Assembly: GCF_947503045.1 (NCBI RefSeq)
Contig: NZ_CANNCF010000002.1
Location: forward strand, 62,001-126,000
Reading direction: 5' to 3'
Length of the DNA: 64,000 nt
From: an uncultured Tateyamaria sp.
Lineage (GTDB): Bacteria; Pseudomonadota; Alphaproteobacteria; Rhodobacterales; Rhodobacteraceae
Position numbers and translations under genes: made by a program. Positions 26,601 through 35,856 of the stretch are shown here, in pieces. The notes beneath the pieces were generated by a model. That model saw only the letters and a program-made list of their open reading frames with translations, had not been told where the DNA came from and searched no databases. Within the stretch, counting starts at the first letter, position 1. Every line of letters begins with the position of its first letter.

Positions 26601-27144
26601 CCTCGCCCGGATGGCGCTGTAATTCGACATAAAGGCGGTCACCAAAAGCATCCGCCAACCGCCCCATCAGCGCCTCTGCCGCCGGGCGCTGGCTGGTCTG
26701 CAGCAGCATACCCACAGGGCCCTCCGGTCCGCCGGTCAGACAGATCACGTCCCTAGAATGCCCGGCCAGTTCCTCGACCGTGACAAAGGGCAGTTCCGAC
26801 CCTTCGCGCAGGTAAAGGCACGAATTCAGCTTCATCAGGTTTTCGTAGCCCGCCTCGCTCTGGGCCAGCAGAACGACGGGCGCAGGCGGGCGCGGGCGCT
26901 CGCCGGGTCGCGGTGTGATGTATTGCAGATCGACCTGGCAGCCGATGATCGGCTGAACCCCCGCCCCGGCCATTCCGACCGAGAATTCCAGCGCCGCAAA
27001 CATGTTGTTGGTATCCGTCAGCGCAATGGCCGGCATGTCCGCACCGCGCACCAGATCAGGCAGCTTTTTGAGGCGCATCGCCCCTTCCAGCAACGAATAT
27101 TCGGAATGGGTGCGCAGGTGAATGAATCGGGGGGCATCTGTCAT
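23644..27144 (-). CDS. dnaE: DNA polymerase III alpha subunit
   Basis: An 1166-residue replicative polymerase of DnaE1 type. The N-terminal PHP domain begins HLRTHSEYSLLEGAMRL and continues with ALTDTNNMFAALEF. The polymerase active-site aspartates are in MPDFDIDFCMDRR (about residues 396-408). VGPGRGSGAGSLVAYAL, the helix-hairpin-helix region KSHAAAYAVVSYQTAWLKANHP and a C-terminal OB fold (FAFCQMSDTTGAFEVTLFSD) are all present. The length is standard. It lacks nothing obvious for activity. The ATG at 27144 gives the expected start; no strong ribosome site is visible. Confidence 0.96.
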   Translation of the reverse strand: MTDAPRFIHLRTHSEYSLLEGAMRLKKLPDLVRGADMPAIALTDTNNMFAALEFSVGMAGAGVQPIIGCQVDLQYITPRPGERPRPPAPVVLLAQSEAGYENLMKLNSCLYLREGSELPFVTVEELAGHSRDVICLTGGPEGPVGMLLQTSQRPAAEALMGRLADAFGDRLYVELQRHPGEGGAPEAERLTERGFVEMAYAMDLPLVATNDVYFPKADMYESHDALICIADGAYVDQQEPRRRLTPQHYFKSQAEMVTLFADLPEAIENTVEIARRCAFMAYRRDPILPKFADDEVEELRKQANAGLVERLKVIPHAASVEEYQKRLDFELDIIEGMGFPGYFLIVADFIKWAKDENIPVGPGRGSGAGSLVAYALTVTDLDPLRYALLFERFLNPERVSMPDFDIDFCMDRREEVIRYVQGKYGRDKVGQIITFGALLSKAAVRDIGRVLQMPYGQVDRLSKLIPVEGVKPVSIEKALADEPRLREEARNEEVVARLLEYGQQVEGLLRNASTHAAGVVIGDRPLDALVPLYQDPRSDMPATQFNMKWVEQAGLVKFDFLGLKTLTVIQNAVEQILAAGRPLHVAADGTELYTPAPGMENDIGGIPLDDEASYKLYASAKTVAVFQVESSGMMDALKRMKPDCIEDIIALVALYRPGPMENIPKFCEVKNKLSERETLHPTIDHILDETQGIIVYQEQVMQIAQEMAGYSLGGADLLRRAMGKKIQEAMDAERPKFLKGAGENGVDEAKAIEVWNLLDKFANYGFNKSHAAAYAVVSYQTAWLKANHPVEFMAGVMNCDIHLTDKLAVYFEEVRKSLDLPWVPPCVNRSDATFKVVDGALVYALGALKNVGVEAMRLVVEGRGDKPFATLFDLARRVDLKKVGKRPLEMLARAGAFDQLDPNRRRVFDALDALSAYSAAVHDQKNSNQVSLFGEAGDDLPEPRLMPVDDWLPAERLGEEFKAVGFYLSGHPLDDYMGALKRKGVITLDEVTAKAESQPLVAKLAGVVAGLQVRKSARGNRFAFCQMSDTTGAFEVTLFSDSLEKAQDYLITGEKVIVTAEATMEADQLKLLGRSVAPIDTVVADVGGMGLRIFVDAPAALTSVASVLDGAAQAAKGAGRGPITVCLMDDSLPGEVEMDLGAEFPVTPQIKGAIKSLSGVVEVQEM

Positions 27145-27359
27145 GGAATGCAGACTAGGGCCAGCCTGCCGCTATATCCAGTGGTGGCGCAAAGTTATGC
27201 ACACCAAATCGGCACCACGGCGCAACGCGCAATCACACTTGCCAAGACAAGGTCGCCCCGCATAGCCTCTGTGCTGATACGCCCCGTGTCCCCGCCTCTA
27301 CGCCGCATCGAGGCTGCGCCACATTTTCAGGGCTCATGGTACCGCGGCAGGCTACAGAC

Positions 27360-28745
27360 ATGCACACGACATTTCTTCTGAACGGAAGACAGGTCACTGC
27401 GGACACGTCCCCCACCACCACCCTTCTTGACTGGCTGCGCGAGGATCAGCACCTCACCGGCACCAAGGAAGGCTGCAACGAAGGCGATTGCGGCGCCTGT
27501 TCTGTCATCGTGACGGATGACAGCGGGGCGCGCGCGCTCAATGCCTGCATCCTGTTCCTGCCCCAGATCGAGGGCAAGGCGATCCGCACCGTTGAAGGCA
27601 TCGCCGCCGCTGACGGCACCCTGCATCCGATCCAGAAGGCGATGGTGAAACACCATGGCAGCCAATGCGGATTTTGCACGCCGGGTTTCATCACCACCAT
27701 GGCTTGCGCGCATCTGAACGGGGCCACAGATCACGACACGCAACTGGCGGGCAACCTTTGTCGCTGCACCGGCTACGCCCCGATCATCCGCGCCGCGAAA
27801 GAGGCCGAGACTGCGCCGATCCCGGATCACATGCATGACGCCCGGTTTCTTCTGACCAAAAATACCACGGGGCACGCTCCGCAGGAGCGTGGGGCAGAGC
27901 CCCCGACCACGCCCGACGCCCTGGCAACATGGCTGGACCAGAACCCCGACGGCACCCTGATCGCAGGGGCCACGGATGTGGGTCTTTGGGTCACCAAACA
28001 ATTCCGCGAGCTGGGCCCTGTCGCTTTCCTCAACCGCATTCCCGACCTTGCGGGCGTCACCATCACCGATACCGAAATCCGCATTGGCGCGACCACAACA
28101 CTCAGCGCGTTGCACAGCGCCATTGCCACGCACTATCCGGCATTTGCGGAGCTGATCCGCCGCTATGGTTCGGTGCAGGTGCGCAACGCCGCCACCATCG
28201 GAGGTAACATCGCCAACGGCTCGCCCATCGGGGATGGCTCGCCCGCCCTGATTGCGCTTGGGGCGAGTTTGCATCTGCGCAGCGTTGACGGCGCGCGCAG
28301 CCTGCCGCTCGAAGACTTCTTCGTCGATTACGGCAAACAGGACCGCGCCAAAAACGAATTTGTCGAGGCGATCACGATCCCGCGCGCGGGCGATCATTTG
28401 CGCTGCTACAAACTGTCCAAACGCTTTGATCAGGACATCTCGGCCGTCTGCGGTTGTTTCTGGATCGAAGTGGCGGATGGTGTGGTCACCGCCGCACGGC
28501 TCGCCTTTGGCGGCATGGCTGGCACGCCGAAACGGGCCGCGGGGGCCGAGGCTGCGCTGGTCGGCAACCCTTGGAGCGAAACCACGGTGGCCGCCGCCAT
28601 GACTGCGCTTTCGCAGGACTTCACTCCGCTTTCCGATATGCGCGCCTCTGCCTCGTACCGGATGGAGGCCGCGCAAAACATGCTGTTGCGGGCATGGCTT
28701 GAGGATCAGGGACAGATGATCGACGTGTTGCAGGTGACCGCATGA
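27360..28745 (+). CDS. xdhA: Xanthine dehydrogenase small subunit (2Fe-2S and FAD)
   Basis: A 461-residue subunit with two 2Fe-2S domains: a plant-ferredoxin-like cluster in [15 protein letters not shown] (about residues 37-51) and the helical cluster in [10 protein letters not shown] with LCRCTGY. An FAD domain follows, with [14 protein letters not shown] and [17 protein letters not shown]. It passes electrons from molybdenum through iron-sulfur to FAD/NAD+ in oxidising hypoxanthine/xanthine to urate. The ATG at 27360 ([12 protein letters not shown]) suits homologues. The stop overlaps the xdhB start (ATGA). It is the first gene of a long operon that also encodes a purine-type importer. Confidence 0.94.
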   Translation: MHTTFLLNGRQVTADTSPTTTLLDWLREDQHLTGTKEGCNEGDCGACSVIVTDDSGARALNACILFLPQIEGKAIRTVEGIAAADGTLHPIQKAMVKHHGSQCGFCTPGFITTMACAHLNGATDHDTQLAGNLCRCTGYAPIIRAAKEAETAPIPDHMHDARFLLTKNTTGHAPQERGAEPPTTPDALATWLDQNPDGTLIAGATDVGLWVTKQFRELGPVAFLNRIPDLAGVTITDTEIRIGATTTLSALHSAIATHYPAFAELIRRYGSVQVRNAATIGGNIANGSPIGDGSPALIALGASLHLRSVDGARSLPLEDFFVDYGKQDRAKNEFVEAITIPRAGDHLRCYKLSKRFDQDISAVCGCFWIEVADGVVTAARLAFGGMAGTPKRAAGAEAALVGNPWSETTVAAAMTALSQDFTPLSDMRASASYRMEAAQNMLLRAWLEDQGQMIDVLQVTA

Positions 28746-31042
28746 GCGTCGCCAAGCCCCTGCCCCACGATGCCGCCCATCTGCATGTGACGGGTGCGGC
28801 GCGCTATGTCGATGACATGCCGACGCCCACCGGCACGCTGCATCTTGCCTTTGGGCTCAGCACTTCGGCTAGCGGAAGCATTACCGCGCTGGATCTCAAC
28901 GCTGTCCGCGACGCCCCGGGTGTGGTGGCTGTGCTGACGGCCAGCGATCTGCCCTTTGCCAATGACGTCTCACCTTCGGCCCATGACGAACCGCTGCTGG
29001 CCACCGAGGCTGTGCACTACATGGGGCAACCTGTATTTGCAGTGATCGCCGAAACGCATTTGCAGGCCCGCTTTGCTGCCCGTCAGGCGCGGATCGAATT
29101 TGTCGAAACCACACCGATCTTCTCGATAGAGGAGGCGCTGGCCGCCGACTCCCGTTTCGAGGACGGCCCGCGCATCTATGAACGTGGCGACGCGGCGGGC
29201 GCGCTGGATGCTGCCGAAAACACGTTGAGCGGCAGCCTGCATATCGGCGGGCAGGAGCATTTCTATCTCGAAGGTCAGGCCGCCCTCGCACTGCCCGGCG
29301 AGGATGGGGACATGCATGTTATCTCCTCGACCCAGCATCCCACCGAAATCCAGCACAAGGTGGCGGATGCCATCGGTCTGCCCATGCACGCTGTCCGGGT
29401 GGAAACCCGCCGAATGGGCGGCGGCTTTGGCGGTAAGGAAAGCCAGGGCAATGCGTTGGCCGTTGCCTGCGCGGTGGCCGCGCGTCTAACTGGGCGTCCG
29501 TGCAAGATGCGTTACGACCGCGATGACGACATGATTGTCACCGGCAAACGGCACGATTTCCGGATCGACTACGACGTCGGCTTTGATGATGAAGGGCACA
29601 TTACGGCACTGGATGTGCGCCACTTTACCCGCTGCGGCTGGGCACTGGATCTGTCCCTGCCGGTCGCGGATCGGGCCATGCTGCATGCGGACAATGGCTA
29701 TTGGCTGCCTGATGTGCGCATCGAAAGCCACCGCTTGCGCACCAATACCCAGAGCGCCACGGCCTTCCGCGGTTTTGGCGGCCCGCAAGGTATGCTGGGG
29801 ATGGAGCGGATCGTGGATCACGTCGCTGCGGAACTCGGGCATGATCCGCTGGTGGTGCGCCAGAAGAATTTCTATGCCTCTGGCGGGCATATTTCCGGAA
29901 CAATGAAGGCGCAGACAACGCCTTATGGTCAGCCTGTGACCGATTTCATTCTGGACGGGTTGGTCGAGCAATTGCGCGCCCGTTCGGATTACGACGCGCG
30001 CCGCACCGCGATTGCGGAGTGGAACGCTGCCAATCCGGTGCTCAAGAAGGGCATCGCGCTGACGCCGGTGAAATTCGGGATTTCCTTCACCCTCACCCAT
30101 CTCAATCAGGCGGGCGCGCTGGTGCATGTCTATGCGGATGGGTCGATCCACCTCAATCACGGCGGCACTGAAATGGGTCAGGGTCTGTTCCAGAAGGTGG
30201 CGCAGGTGGCGGCGAGTCGATTTGGTGTGCCGCTGAAAGCCATCAAGATCACTGCGACGGATACGGCCAAGGTGCCCAACACCTCGGCGACGGCGGCCTC
30301 TTCTGGCAGCGATCTCAATGGGATGGCCGTGAAGGCCGCCTGCGATACCATTCGCGACCGGATGGCTGAATATCTGGCACAATTGCACCAATGCAGGCCT
30401 GATGCGGTGAAGTTTGAAGAGGGTCGTGTGCAGGCAGGCAAGGCCGATTACAGCTTTGCCGAGGTCGCAGCGCTGATCCATCAGGCCCGCATCAGCCTGT
30501 CGGCCACGGGGTTTTACAAAACCCCCGACATCGAATGGGACCGGATCAAGGGTCAGGGTCGCCCGTTCTTCTACTTTGCCTATGGCGCGGCGGTGAGCGA
30601 GGTGGTTGTCGACACGCTGACAGGCGAAAACCGCATCCTGCGCGCTGATATCCTGCATGATGCCGGGGCCTCTCTGAACCCGGCCCTCGACATTGGGCAG
30701 GTCGAGGGGGGCTATGTGCAGGGTGCGGGCTGGCTCACGACCGAGGAGTTGGTTTGGGACGATCAGGGACGCCTGCGTACGCATGCGCCGTCAACCTACA
30801 AGATTCCGGCCTGTGCGGACCGCCCGCCCGTGTTCAACGTGGCCCTGTGGGAGGGTGAAAACCGCGCCGACACGATCTACAAGTCCAAAGCTGTAGGCGA
30901 GCCGCCACTGATGCTGGGCATTTCGGCGTTTCTGGCGCTGAGCGACGCAGTTTCGGCCTGCGGCCCTACCTTTCCGGACCTGCACGCCCCCGCCACGGCC
31001 GAGGCCGTGTTGGCCGCCATCCACCGGGCCCGCGATGTTTGA
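28742..31042 (+). CDS. xdhB: Xanthine dehydrogenase large subunit (molybdenum)
   Basis: A 766-residue molybdopterin subunit. Conserved stretches are [12 protein letters not shown] at the N-terminus, [45 protein letters not shown] and the C-terminal active-site region [11 protein letters not shown] with the catalytic glutamate. It carries the molybdenum cofactor where purine hydroxylation takes place. It is coupled to xdhA by ATGA and its end overlaps the start of xdhC by 8 bases. Confidence 0.95.
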   Translation: MSVAKPLPHDAAHLHVTGAARYVDDMPTPTGTLHLAFGLSTSASGSITALDLNAVRDAPGVVAVLTASDLPFANDVSPSAHDEPLLATEAVHYMGQPVFAVIAETHLQARFAARQARIEFVETTPIFSIEEALAADSRFEDGPRIYERGDAAGALDAAENTLSGSLHIGGQEHFYLEGQAALALPGEDGDMHVISSTQHPTEIQHKVADAIGLPMHAVRVETRRMGGGFGGKESQGNALAVACAVAARLTGRPCKMRYDRDDDMIVTGKRHDFRIDYDVGFDDEGHITALDVRHFTRCGWALDLSLPVADRAMLHADNGYWLPDVRIESHRLRTNTQSATAFRGFGGPQGMLGMERIVDHVAAELGHDPLVVRQKNFYASGGHISGTMKAQTTPYGQPVTDFILDGLVEQLRARSDYDARRTAIAEWNAANPVLKKGIALTPVKFGISFTLTHLNQAGALVHVYADGSIHLNHGGTEMGQGLFQKVAQVAASRFGVPLKAIKITATDTAKVPNTSATAASSGSDLNGMAVKAACDTIRDRMAEYLAQLHQCRPDAVKFEEGRVQAGKADYSFAEVAALIHQARISLSATGFYKTPDIEWDRIKGQGRPFFYFAYGAAVSEVVVDTLTGENRILRADILHDAGASLNPALDIGQVEGGYVQGAGWLTTEELVWDDQGRLRTHAPSTYKIPACADRPPVFNVALWEGENRADTIYKSKAVGEPPLMLGISAFLALSDAVSACGPTFPDLHAPATAEAVLAAIHRARDV

Positions 31043-31958
31043 CCGGGACGCTCTGATCGCGGCCTGCGAAGCCCATGGCCGTGTTGTGCGCGTCGTGATT
31101 GCGGCTGTTCACGGATCGGCCCCACGCGAGGTTGGGGCGGCGATGTGTGTCTGGGATCGCGGGCAGTCGGGCACCATTGGCGGCGGCGCGTTGGAATACC
31201 AACTGGCGCAGGCCGCGCGCGGCTTGGAGCAGGACCGGGTCAGCCGCCATGCGCTGGGACCTGACTTGGGTCAATGCTGTGGTGGGGCCGTTGAGGTGCT
31301 GAGCGAAGTCTATGATCTGTCCCGCGCCATTGCCCTGCCGACGGATGTCATCGCGCGCGGGTCGGGGGCGATGCCGTTGGCGGTCAAGCGCATCCTCAGG
31401 GAAGCACGCAATCAGGGGCAAATTCCTGAGCCGCAGCGGATTGAGGGCTGGATCGTGGAAGGGGTGCGTGCCCCGGATCGCCCATTGTGGATCTGGGGGG
31501 CCGGCCATGTCGGCCGTGCACTGGTCGATGTCTTGCACCCGGTGCCGTGCATTGCGATCACATGGGTCGATACCGGCGCGGAGCGGTTTCCGGATGTTGT
31601 GCCTGACGGGATCACCGTTGTGCCTGCGCGCGATCCAGCCCGGCTGGTGTCCCGCACGCCTGCGCATGCGGATCATCTGATCCTGACCTATTCTCATGAC
31701 CTCGACCTGTCTCTTTGCCACGCCTTGCTGACCCATGGGTTCGGCAGCGCAGGGCTGATCGGGTCGGCGACCAAATGGGCGCGCTTTCGCAAGCGGCTCG
31801 ACGCACTCGGGCATCGTGCGGATCAAATTGCGCGCATCACCTGCCCCATCGGCGATCCGGCCTTGGGCAAACAGCCACATATGATTGCGATTGGCGTCGC
31901 CCATCGGCTACTGATGGAGCGCAGGCAGGCCCGACCCCGGACGGAGGTACACGCATGA
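31035..31958 (+). CDS. xdhC: Xanthine dehydrogenase accessory protein
   Basis: A 307-residue chaperone that binds molybdenum cofactor, promotes its sulfuration and inserts it into XdhB. The N-terminal segment GSAPREVGAAMCV with GTIGGGALEY and a cysteine pair (GQCCGG) fit the family. A Rossmann domain follows with WIWGAGHVGRALVDV, and the late LIGSATKWARFRKRL motif is conserved. It overlaps xdhB by 8 bases, and its own stop overlaps the start of the ABC ATPase gene (ATGA), joining the enzyme and transporter genes in one transcript. Confidence 0.93.
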   Translation: MFDRDALIAACEAHGRVVRVVIAAVHGSAPREVGAAMCVWDRGQSGTIGGGALEYQLAQAARGLEQDRVSRHALGPDLGQCCGGAVEVLSEVYDLSRAIALPTDVIARGSGAMPLAVKRILREARNQGQIPEPQRIEGWIVEGVRAPDRPLWIWGAGHVGRALVDVLHPVPCIAITWVDTGAERFPDVVPDGITVVPARDPARLVSRTPAHADHLILTYSHDLDLSLCHALLTHGFGSAGLIGSATKWARFRKRLDALGHRADQIARITCPIGDPALGKQPHMIAIGVAHRLLMERRQARPRTEVHA

Positions 31959-33472
31959 CGACCCCCCTTTTGGCGCTTTCGGGGCTGACTAAGGCCTATC
32001 CCGGCGTGATCGCCAACGATGACGTGACGCTGGACATCGGCGTCGGTGAAATCCACGCGCTGCTGGGCGAGAACGGGGCGGGGAAATCCACTCTGGTGAA
32101 GATAATATACGGACTAGTCAAGCCCGACAGCGGCGTGATGCAGATGCATGGTACGGCCTTTGCTCCCGTTGATCCGCGGGCTGCTCGGGGTGCCGGTGTC
32201 GGCATGGTGTTCCAGCACTTTTCCCTTTTTGATGCGCTGAGCGTAGCCGAAAACATCGCTCTTGGGATGGAGGCCCCTCCGCCCATGGCGACGCTGGCCA
32301 CCCGCATCCGCGAGGTGTCTGAAACCTACGGCCTGCCGTTGTCGCCGGACCGCACGGTCGGGGATCTCTCTGCAGGCGAACGGCAGCGGGTCGAGATCAT
32401 CCGCTGCCTTCTGCAGGACCCGAAACTGCTGATCATGGACGAGCCGACATCGGTGCTGACCCCGCAAGAGGTCGACATTCTGTTCGAGACCCTGCGCAAG
32501 CTGAAAGAAGAAGGCACGGCGATCCTTTACATCTCGCACAAGCTCGAGGAAATCCGCGCGCTTTGCGATGCGGCGACCATTCTGCGGGGTGGCAAGAACG
32601 TTGGCACCTGCGTGCCGCGCGACACCTCGGCGCGCGAGATGGCGGAAATGATGGTGGGCAGCACGCTGGCCACGCCCAAGGCCGCTGCCCATGACGCAGG
32701 CGAAGTGATGCTGTCGGTTACCGGGCTGTCTGCGGCCTCGCCCTCGGCCTTTGGCATGGCACTCAAGGACATTTCGTTCGAAGTGCGGGCGGGCGAAGTG
32801 CTGGGCATCGGCGGAGTTGCGGGCAACGGACAGGACGAATTGCTGGGCGTGTTGTCGGGCGAATTGCCCTGCGGAAACGGCATGGTCAGCTTCAAAGGGG
32901 GCGATCTGTCCACCATCGGCCCCGAGGCGCGGCGCGGATTGGGCGTGCTGGCTGCCCCCGAAGAACGGCTGGGGCACGCCGCAGCACCCGACATGTCCCT
33001 GACGGAAAACGCGATGCTGACCGGTATGACCCGCGAAGGTCTGGCGCGCAGTGGAATGCTGAACTGGACCAAGGCGCGCGGCTTTGCCGAGAGGATTATC
33101 ACTGAATTCGATGTGCGCACGCCGGGGCCGCACAATGCCGCGCGGTCGCTGTCGGGCGGGAACCTGCAGAAATTCGTGATCGGGCGCGAGGTGTTGCAGC
33201 GCCCCGAAGTGCTGGTGGTCAATCAACCCACGTGGGGCGTGGATGCCGCTGCAGCCGCTGACATCCGGCAGGCCCTGCTTGATCTGGCCGCTGGCGGCGC
33301 GGCGCTGGTGATCATCAGCCAGGATCTGGACGAGTTGATGGAAATCTCGGATCGCTTTGCTGCGCTGAACGAGGGGCGGTTGAGCGCGCCCAAACCAACC
33401 TCTGGTCTCAATGTGGAACAGATCGGCCTGATGCTCGGCGGCGCGCACGGAATGGAGGTTGCACATGTGTGA
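31955..33472 (+). CDS. BMP-type ABC importer ATP-binding protein (two nucleotide-binding domains)
   Basis: A 505-residue ATPase of the sugar/nucleoside type with two nucleotide-binding domains. The first has Walker A LLGENGAGKSTLVK, signature DLSAGERQRVEI and Walker B LLIMDEPTSVLT. The second is degenerate, with GVAGNGQDELLG in the Walker A position and signature SLSGGNLQKFVIGRE, as in NupO/YufO and RbsA-like proteins. It energises uptake by the two permeases encoded next. The ATG at 31955 overlaps the xdhC stop; the longer reading from 31715 lies in xdhC. The coupling to xdhABC suggests purine or purine nucleoside import. Confidence 0.9.
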   Translation: MTTPLLALSGLTKAYPGVIANDDVTLDIGVGEIHALLGENGAGKSTLVKIIYGLVKPDSGVMQMHGTAFAPVDPRAARGAGVGMVFQHFSLFDALSVAENIALGMEAPPPMATLATRIREVSETYGLPLSPDRTVGDLSAGERQRVEIIRCLLQDPKLLIMDEPTSVLTPQEVDILFETLRKLKEEGTAILYISHKLEEIRALCDAATILRGGKNVGTCVPRDTSAREMAEMMVGSTLATPKAAAHDAGEVMLSVTGLSAASPSAFGMALKDISFEVRAGEVLGIGGVAGNGQDELLGVLSGELPCGNGMVSFKGGDLSTIGPEARRGLGVLAAPEERLGHAAAPDMSLTENAMLTGMTREGLARSGMLNWTKARGFAERIITEFDVRTPGPHNAARSLSGGNLQKFVIGREVLQRPEVLVVNQPTWGVDAAAAADIRQALLDLAAGGAALVIISQDLDELMEISDRFAALNEGRLSAPKPTSGLNVEQIGLMLGGAHGMEVAHV

Positions 33473-33517
33473 TCCGTCGATCCGTGCATATTTTTGGAAC
33501 AATGAAGGGCAGGCACA

Positions 33518-34603
33518 ATGATCCGCCTTGAGAAACGGCCGCAGCCGTCGAAGGCCATGTCCTGGGCCACGCCCTTGCTCGCCGTTGTTGCCACGATGAT
33601 CTTTGGCGGCGTGTTGTTTGCCGCCCTCGGCAAGGACCCGATCCAATCCATTCTCACGATTTTCTGGGAGCCGCTGTTTGGCGAGTTTTCGTTCTTTTAC
33701 CGCCCGCAACTGTTGATCAAGGGCGCGCCACTGGTGCTGATTGCCATAGGTCTGGCGCTTGGGTTCAAAGCTGGCATCTGGAACATCGGCGCCGAGGGGC
33801 AGTACATTGTTGGCGCCATCTGCGGCGCGGCAGCGGGGCTGGCCTTTTATCCAATCGAGTCTGTGCTGATCTTTCCGCTGATGGTGTTGTCAGGGGCTTT
33901 GGGCGGATGTTTGTGGGCGCTCATTCCGGGCTTTCTCAAGGTGAAATTTGGCACCAACGAGATCCTTGTCAGCCTCATGCTGGTTTATGTGGCCGAACAG
34001 CTTTTGGCGTCCATGTCGCTGGGATTGCTCAAGAATCCTGAAGGATTCGGCTTTCCCGGCTCGCGCAACCTGCAGCAATATCCGTCGGCCCATAATGCCG
34101 AGTTGATCGCGGGCACCGGCATGCACTGGGGGGTGGTTGCGGCGCTGATCGCGGTGATCTTTGCCTATATCATGCTGACCCGGCACAAACTGGGCTTTGC
34201 CATCCGGGTGACGGGCGAAGCGCCACGCGCCGCCAAATTTGGTGGTGTCAATCCGGCGCGGCTGATCCTGTTTTGTCTTGGCGCTTCGGGGTTGCTCGCA
34301 GGGCTTGCGGGCATGTTTGAAGTGGCGGGGCCCGCGGGGCAGATCAGCATTGATTTCAACGTAGGGTACGGGTTCACGGCGATCATCGTGGCCTTTCTGG
34401 GTCGTCTCAATCCGCTGGGGATCGTGGCCGCAGGCTTGCTGATGGCGCTGACCTATATCGGCGGAGACATCGCGCAAAGCCAGCTGGGTCTGCCTGCGGC
34501 GGCGATACAGGTTTTTCAGGGGATGCTCTTGTTCTTCCTGCTCGCGCTGGATGTGCTGACGAACTACCGCGTGCGGTTTGGAACGGGGGAAGTTGCAACA
34601 TGA
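33518..34603 (+). CDS. BMP-type ABC importer permease 1
   Basis: A 361-residue permease of the branched-chain/nucleoside type with about ten hydrophobic segments and the family EAA-like region GLALGFKAGIWNIGAEGQYIVGAI near residue 80. FGGVNPARLILFCLGASGLLAGLAG lies in the second half. This corresponds to the NupP/YufP permease. The start at 33518 follows GAAGGGCAGGCACA. The stop overlaps the start of a small membrane protein gene (ATGA). Confidence 0.88.
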   Translation: MIRLEKRPQPSKAMSWATPLLAVVATMIFGGVLFAALGKDPIQSILTIFWEPLFGEFSFFYRPQLLIKGAPLVLIAIGLALGFKAGIWNIGAEGQYIVGAICGAAAGLAFYPIESVLIFPLMVLSGALGGCLWALIPGFLKVKFGTNEILVSLMLVYVAEQLLASMSLGLLKNPEGFGFPGSRNLQQYPSAHNAELIAGTGMHWGVVAALIAVIFAYIMLTRHKLGFAIRVTGEAPRAAKFGGVNPARLILFCLGASGLLAGLAGMFEVAGPAGQISIDFNVGYGFTAIIVAFLGRLNPLGIVAAGLLMALTYIGGDIAQSQLGLPAAAIQVFQGMLLFFLLALDVLTNYRVRFGTGEVAT

Positions 34604-34905
34604 TACGCAAAATACTTTTGCCAGCGTTCATGGGGGCCGCAATGGGCCTGATGATGCTTTGGATGCTTCATATGCAACTTTTGGAGAGCAGTGCGCTCGG
34701 CCTCGGCGCTTTGGCCGCTTTTGTCGGGGTACATATCGTGGTGATTGCCATTATCGCCATTCTGCCCCCGATCGCGTCACCCCGATTGCGGCACTTTCTG
34801 ATGCGGCTACATCGTCCAAATGTGCGACATATGGCCGTGATGCTGGCGAGCGCGACCCTCGCCATAGGGTCAACCCACATATTGCTGCATTCGGGGGTGT
34901 TCTGA
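34600..34905 (+). CDS. Small two/three-span membrane protein inside the importer operon
   Basis: A 101-residue hydrophobic protein with probable membrane segments at LLPAFMGAAMGLMMLWMLHM, LAAFVGVHIVVIAIIAILPP and MLASATLAIGSTHILL, and a basic loop LRHFLMRLHRPNVRH between the last two. Its ATG overlaps the first permease stop (ATGA) and its stop is 1 base from the second permease start, so it is firmly inserted between the two permease genes. I recognise no family. It may be an accessory subunit of the importer or a coupled passenger. Confidence 0.75.
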   Translation: MIRKILLPAFMGAAMGLMMLWMLHMQLLESSALGLGALAAFVGVHIVVIAIIAILPPIASPRLRHFLMRLHRPNVRHMAVMLASATLAIGSTHILLHSGVF

Positions 34906-34906
34906 C

Positions 34907-35827
34907 ATGGACCTCTCTGCCATCAACCCCATCCTTCTGATCGCCGCCATGATCGCGGCGGCCACGCCGATCCTGCTGGCCGCCATCGGAGAATTGGTCG
35001 TCGAGCGCGCAGGCGTTTTGAACCTCGGTGTCGAGGGGATGATGATCACGGGCGCGGTTTGCGGCTTCATCATTGCCGTCAATACAGGCTCGCCCACCGT
35101 TGGGTTCATCGCTGCGGCCATCGGGGGCGCGGTGCTGTCCCTGCTTTTTGCGTTTCTGACGCAAGTTGCGCTGGCCAATCAGGTCGCCTCGGGTCTTGCG
35201 CTCACACTCTTTGGGCTCGGCTTGTCGGCGTTGATGGGCCAAAGCTATGTCGGGATCAAACCGCCACGGACCGAGGCGACCCCGCTGGGGCCACTGGCGG
35301 ACATCCCGGTGATCGGGCCGATATTCTTTGGCCATGATCTGGTTGTCTATATCGGCCTCGTCATCGTCGCAGGTACTTGGGCGACGCTGAAATTCAGCCG
35401 CGCCGGGCTGATCCTGCGCGCGGTGGGCGAAAACCACGACGCGGCACATGCGCTGGGATACAAGGTCAAGCGTATCCGCACCGCGGCGATCATGTTCGGC
35501 GGGGCCTGCGCGGGGCTGGGCGGGGCCTATATCAGCCTCATTCGGGTGCCCCAATGGACCGAAGGCATGACGGCAGGCGTGGGCTGGATCGCCCTCGCTC
35601 TGGTTGTATTTGCCTCGTGGAAGCCATGGCGAGTGCTGCTGGGTGCCTATCTTTTTGGCGGAATCACCCAGTTACAGTTGAACCTGCAAGGCGCGGGCGT
35701 TGCCATTCCGGTCGAGTATTTGGCAATGTCCCCGTATATCGTGACGATCATCGTTCTGGTGATTCTGTCCAGCGACAAATCACGCGCTCCCGGCTCACTG
35801 GGGCGCACATTCCACGTCTCAGGATAA
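34907..35827 (+). CDS. BMP-type ABC importer permease 2
   Basis: A 306-residue permease with about eight membrane segments and the diagnostic early motif LAAIGELVVERAGVLNLGVEGMMI (conserved ERxGVxNLGxEG), then VGENHDAAHALGYKVKRIR and AGLGGAYISL in the coupling region. It corresponds to NupQ/YufQ and forms a heterodimer with permease 1. It begins 1 base after the small membrane protein gene and precedes the binding-protein gene by 29 bases. Confidence 0.9.
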   Translation: MDLSAINPILLIAAMIAAATPILLAAIGELVVERAGVLNLGVEGMMITGAVCGFIIAVNTGSPTVGFIAAAIGGAVLSLLFAFLTQVALANQVASGLALTLFGLGLSALMGQSYVGIKPPRTEATPLGPLADIPVIGPIFFGHDLVVYIGLVIVAGTWATLKFSRAGLILRAVGENHDAAHALGYKVKRIRTAAIMFGGACAGLGGAYISLIRVPQWTEGMTAGVGWIALALVVFASWKPWRVLLGAYLFGGITQLQLNLQGAGVAIPVEYLAMSPYIVTIIVLVILSSDKSRAPGSLGRTFHVSG

Positions 35828-35856
35828 GAGGCGCTCAACTAGGGGGAATCCTACTC

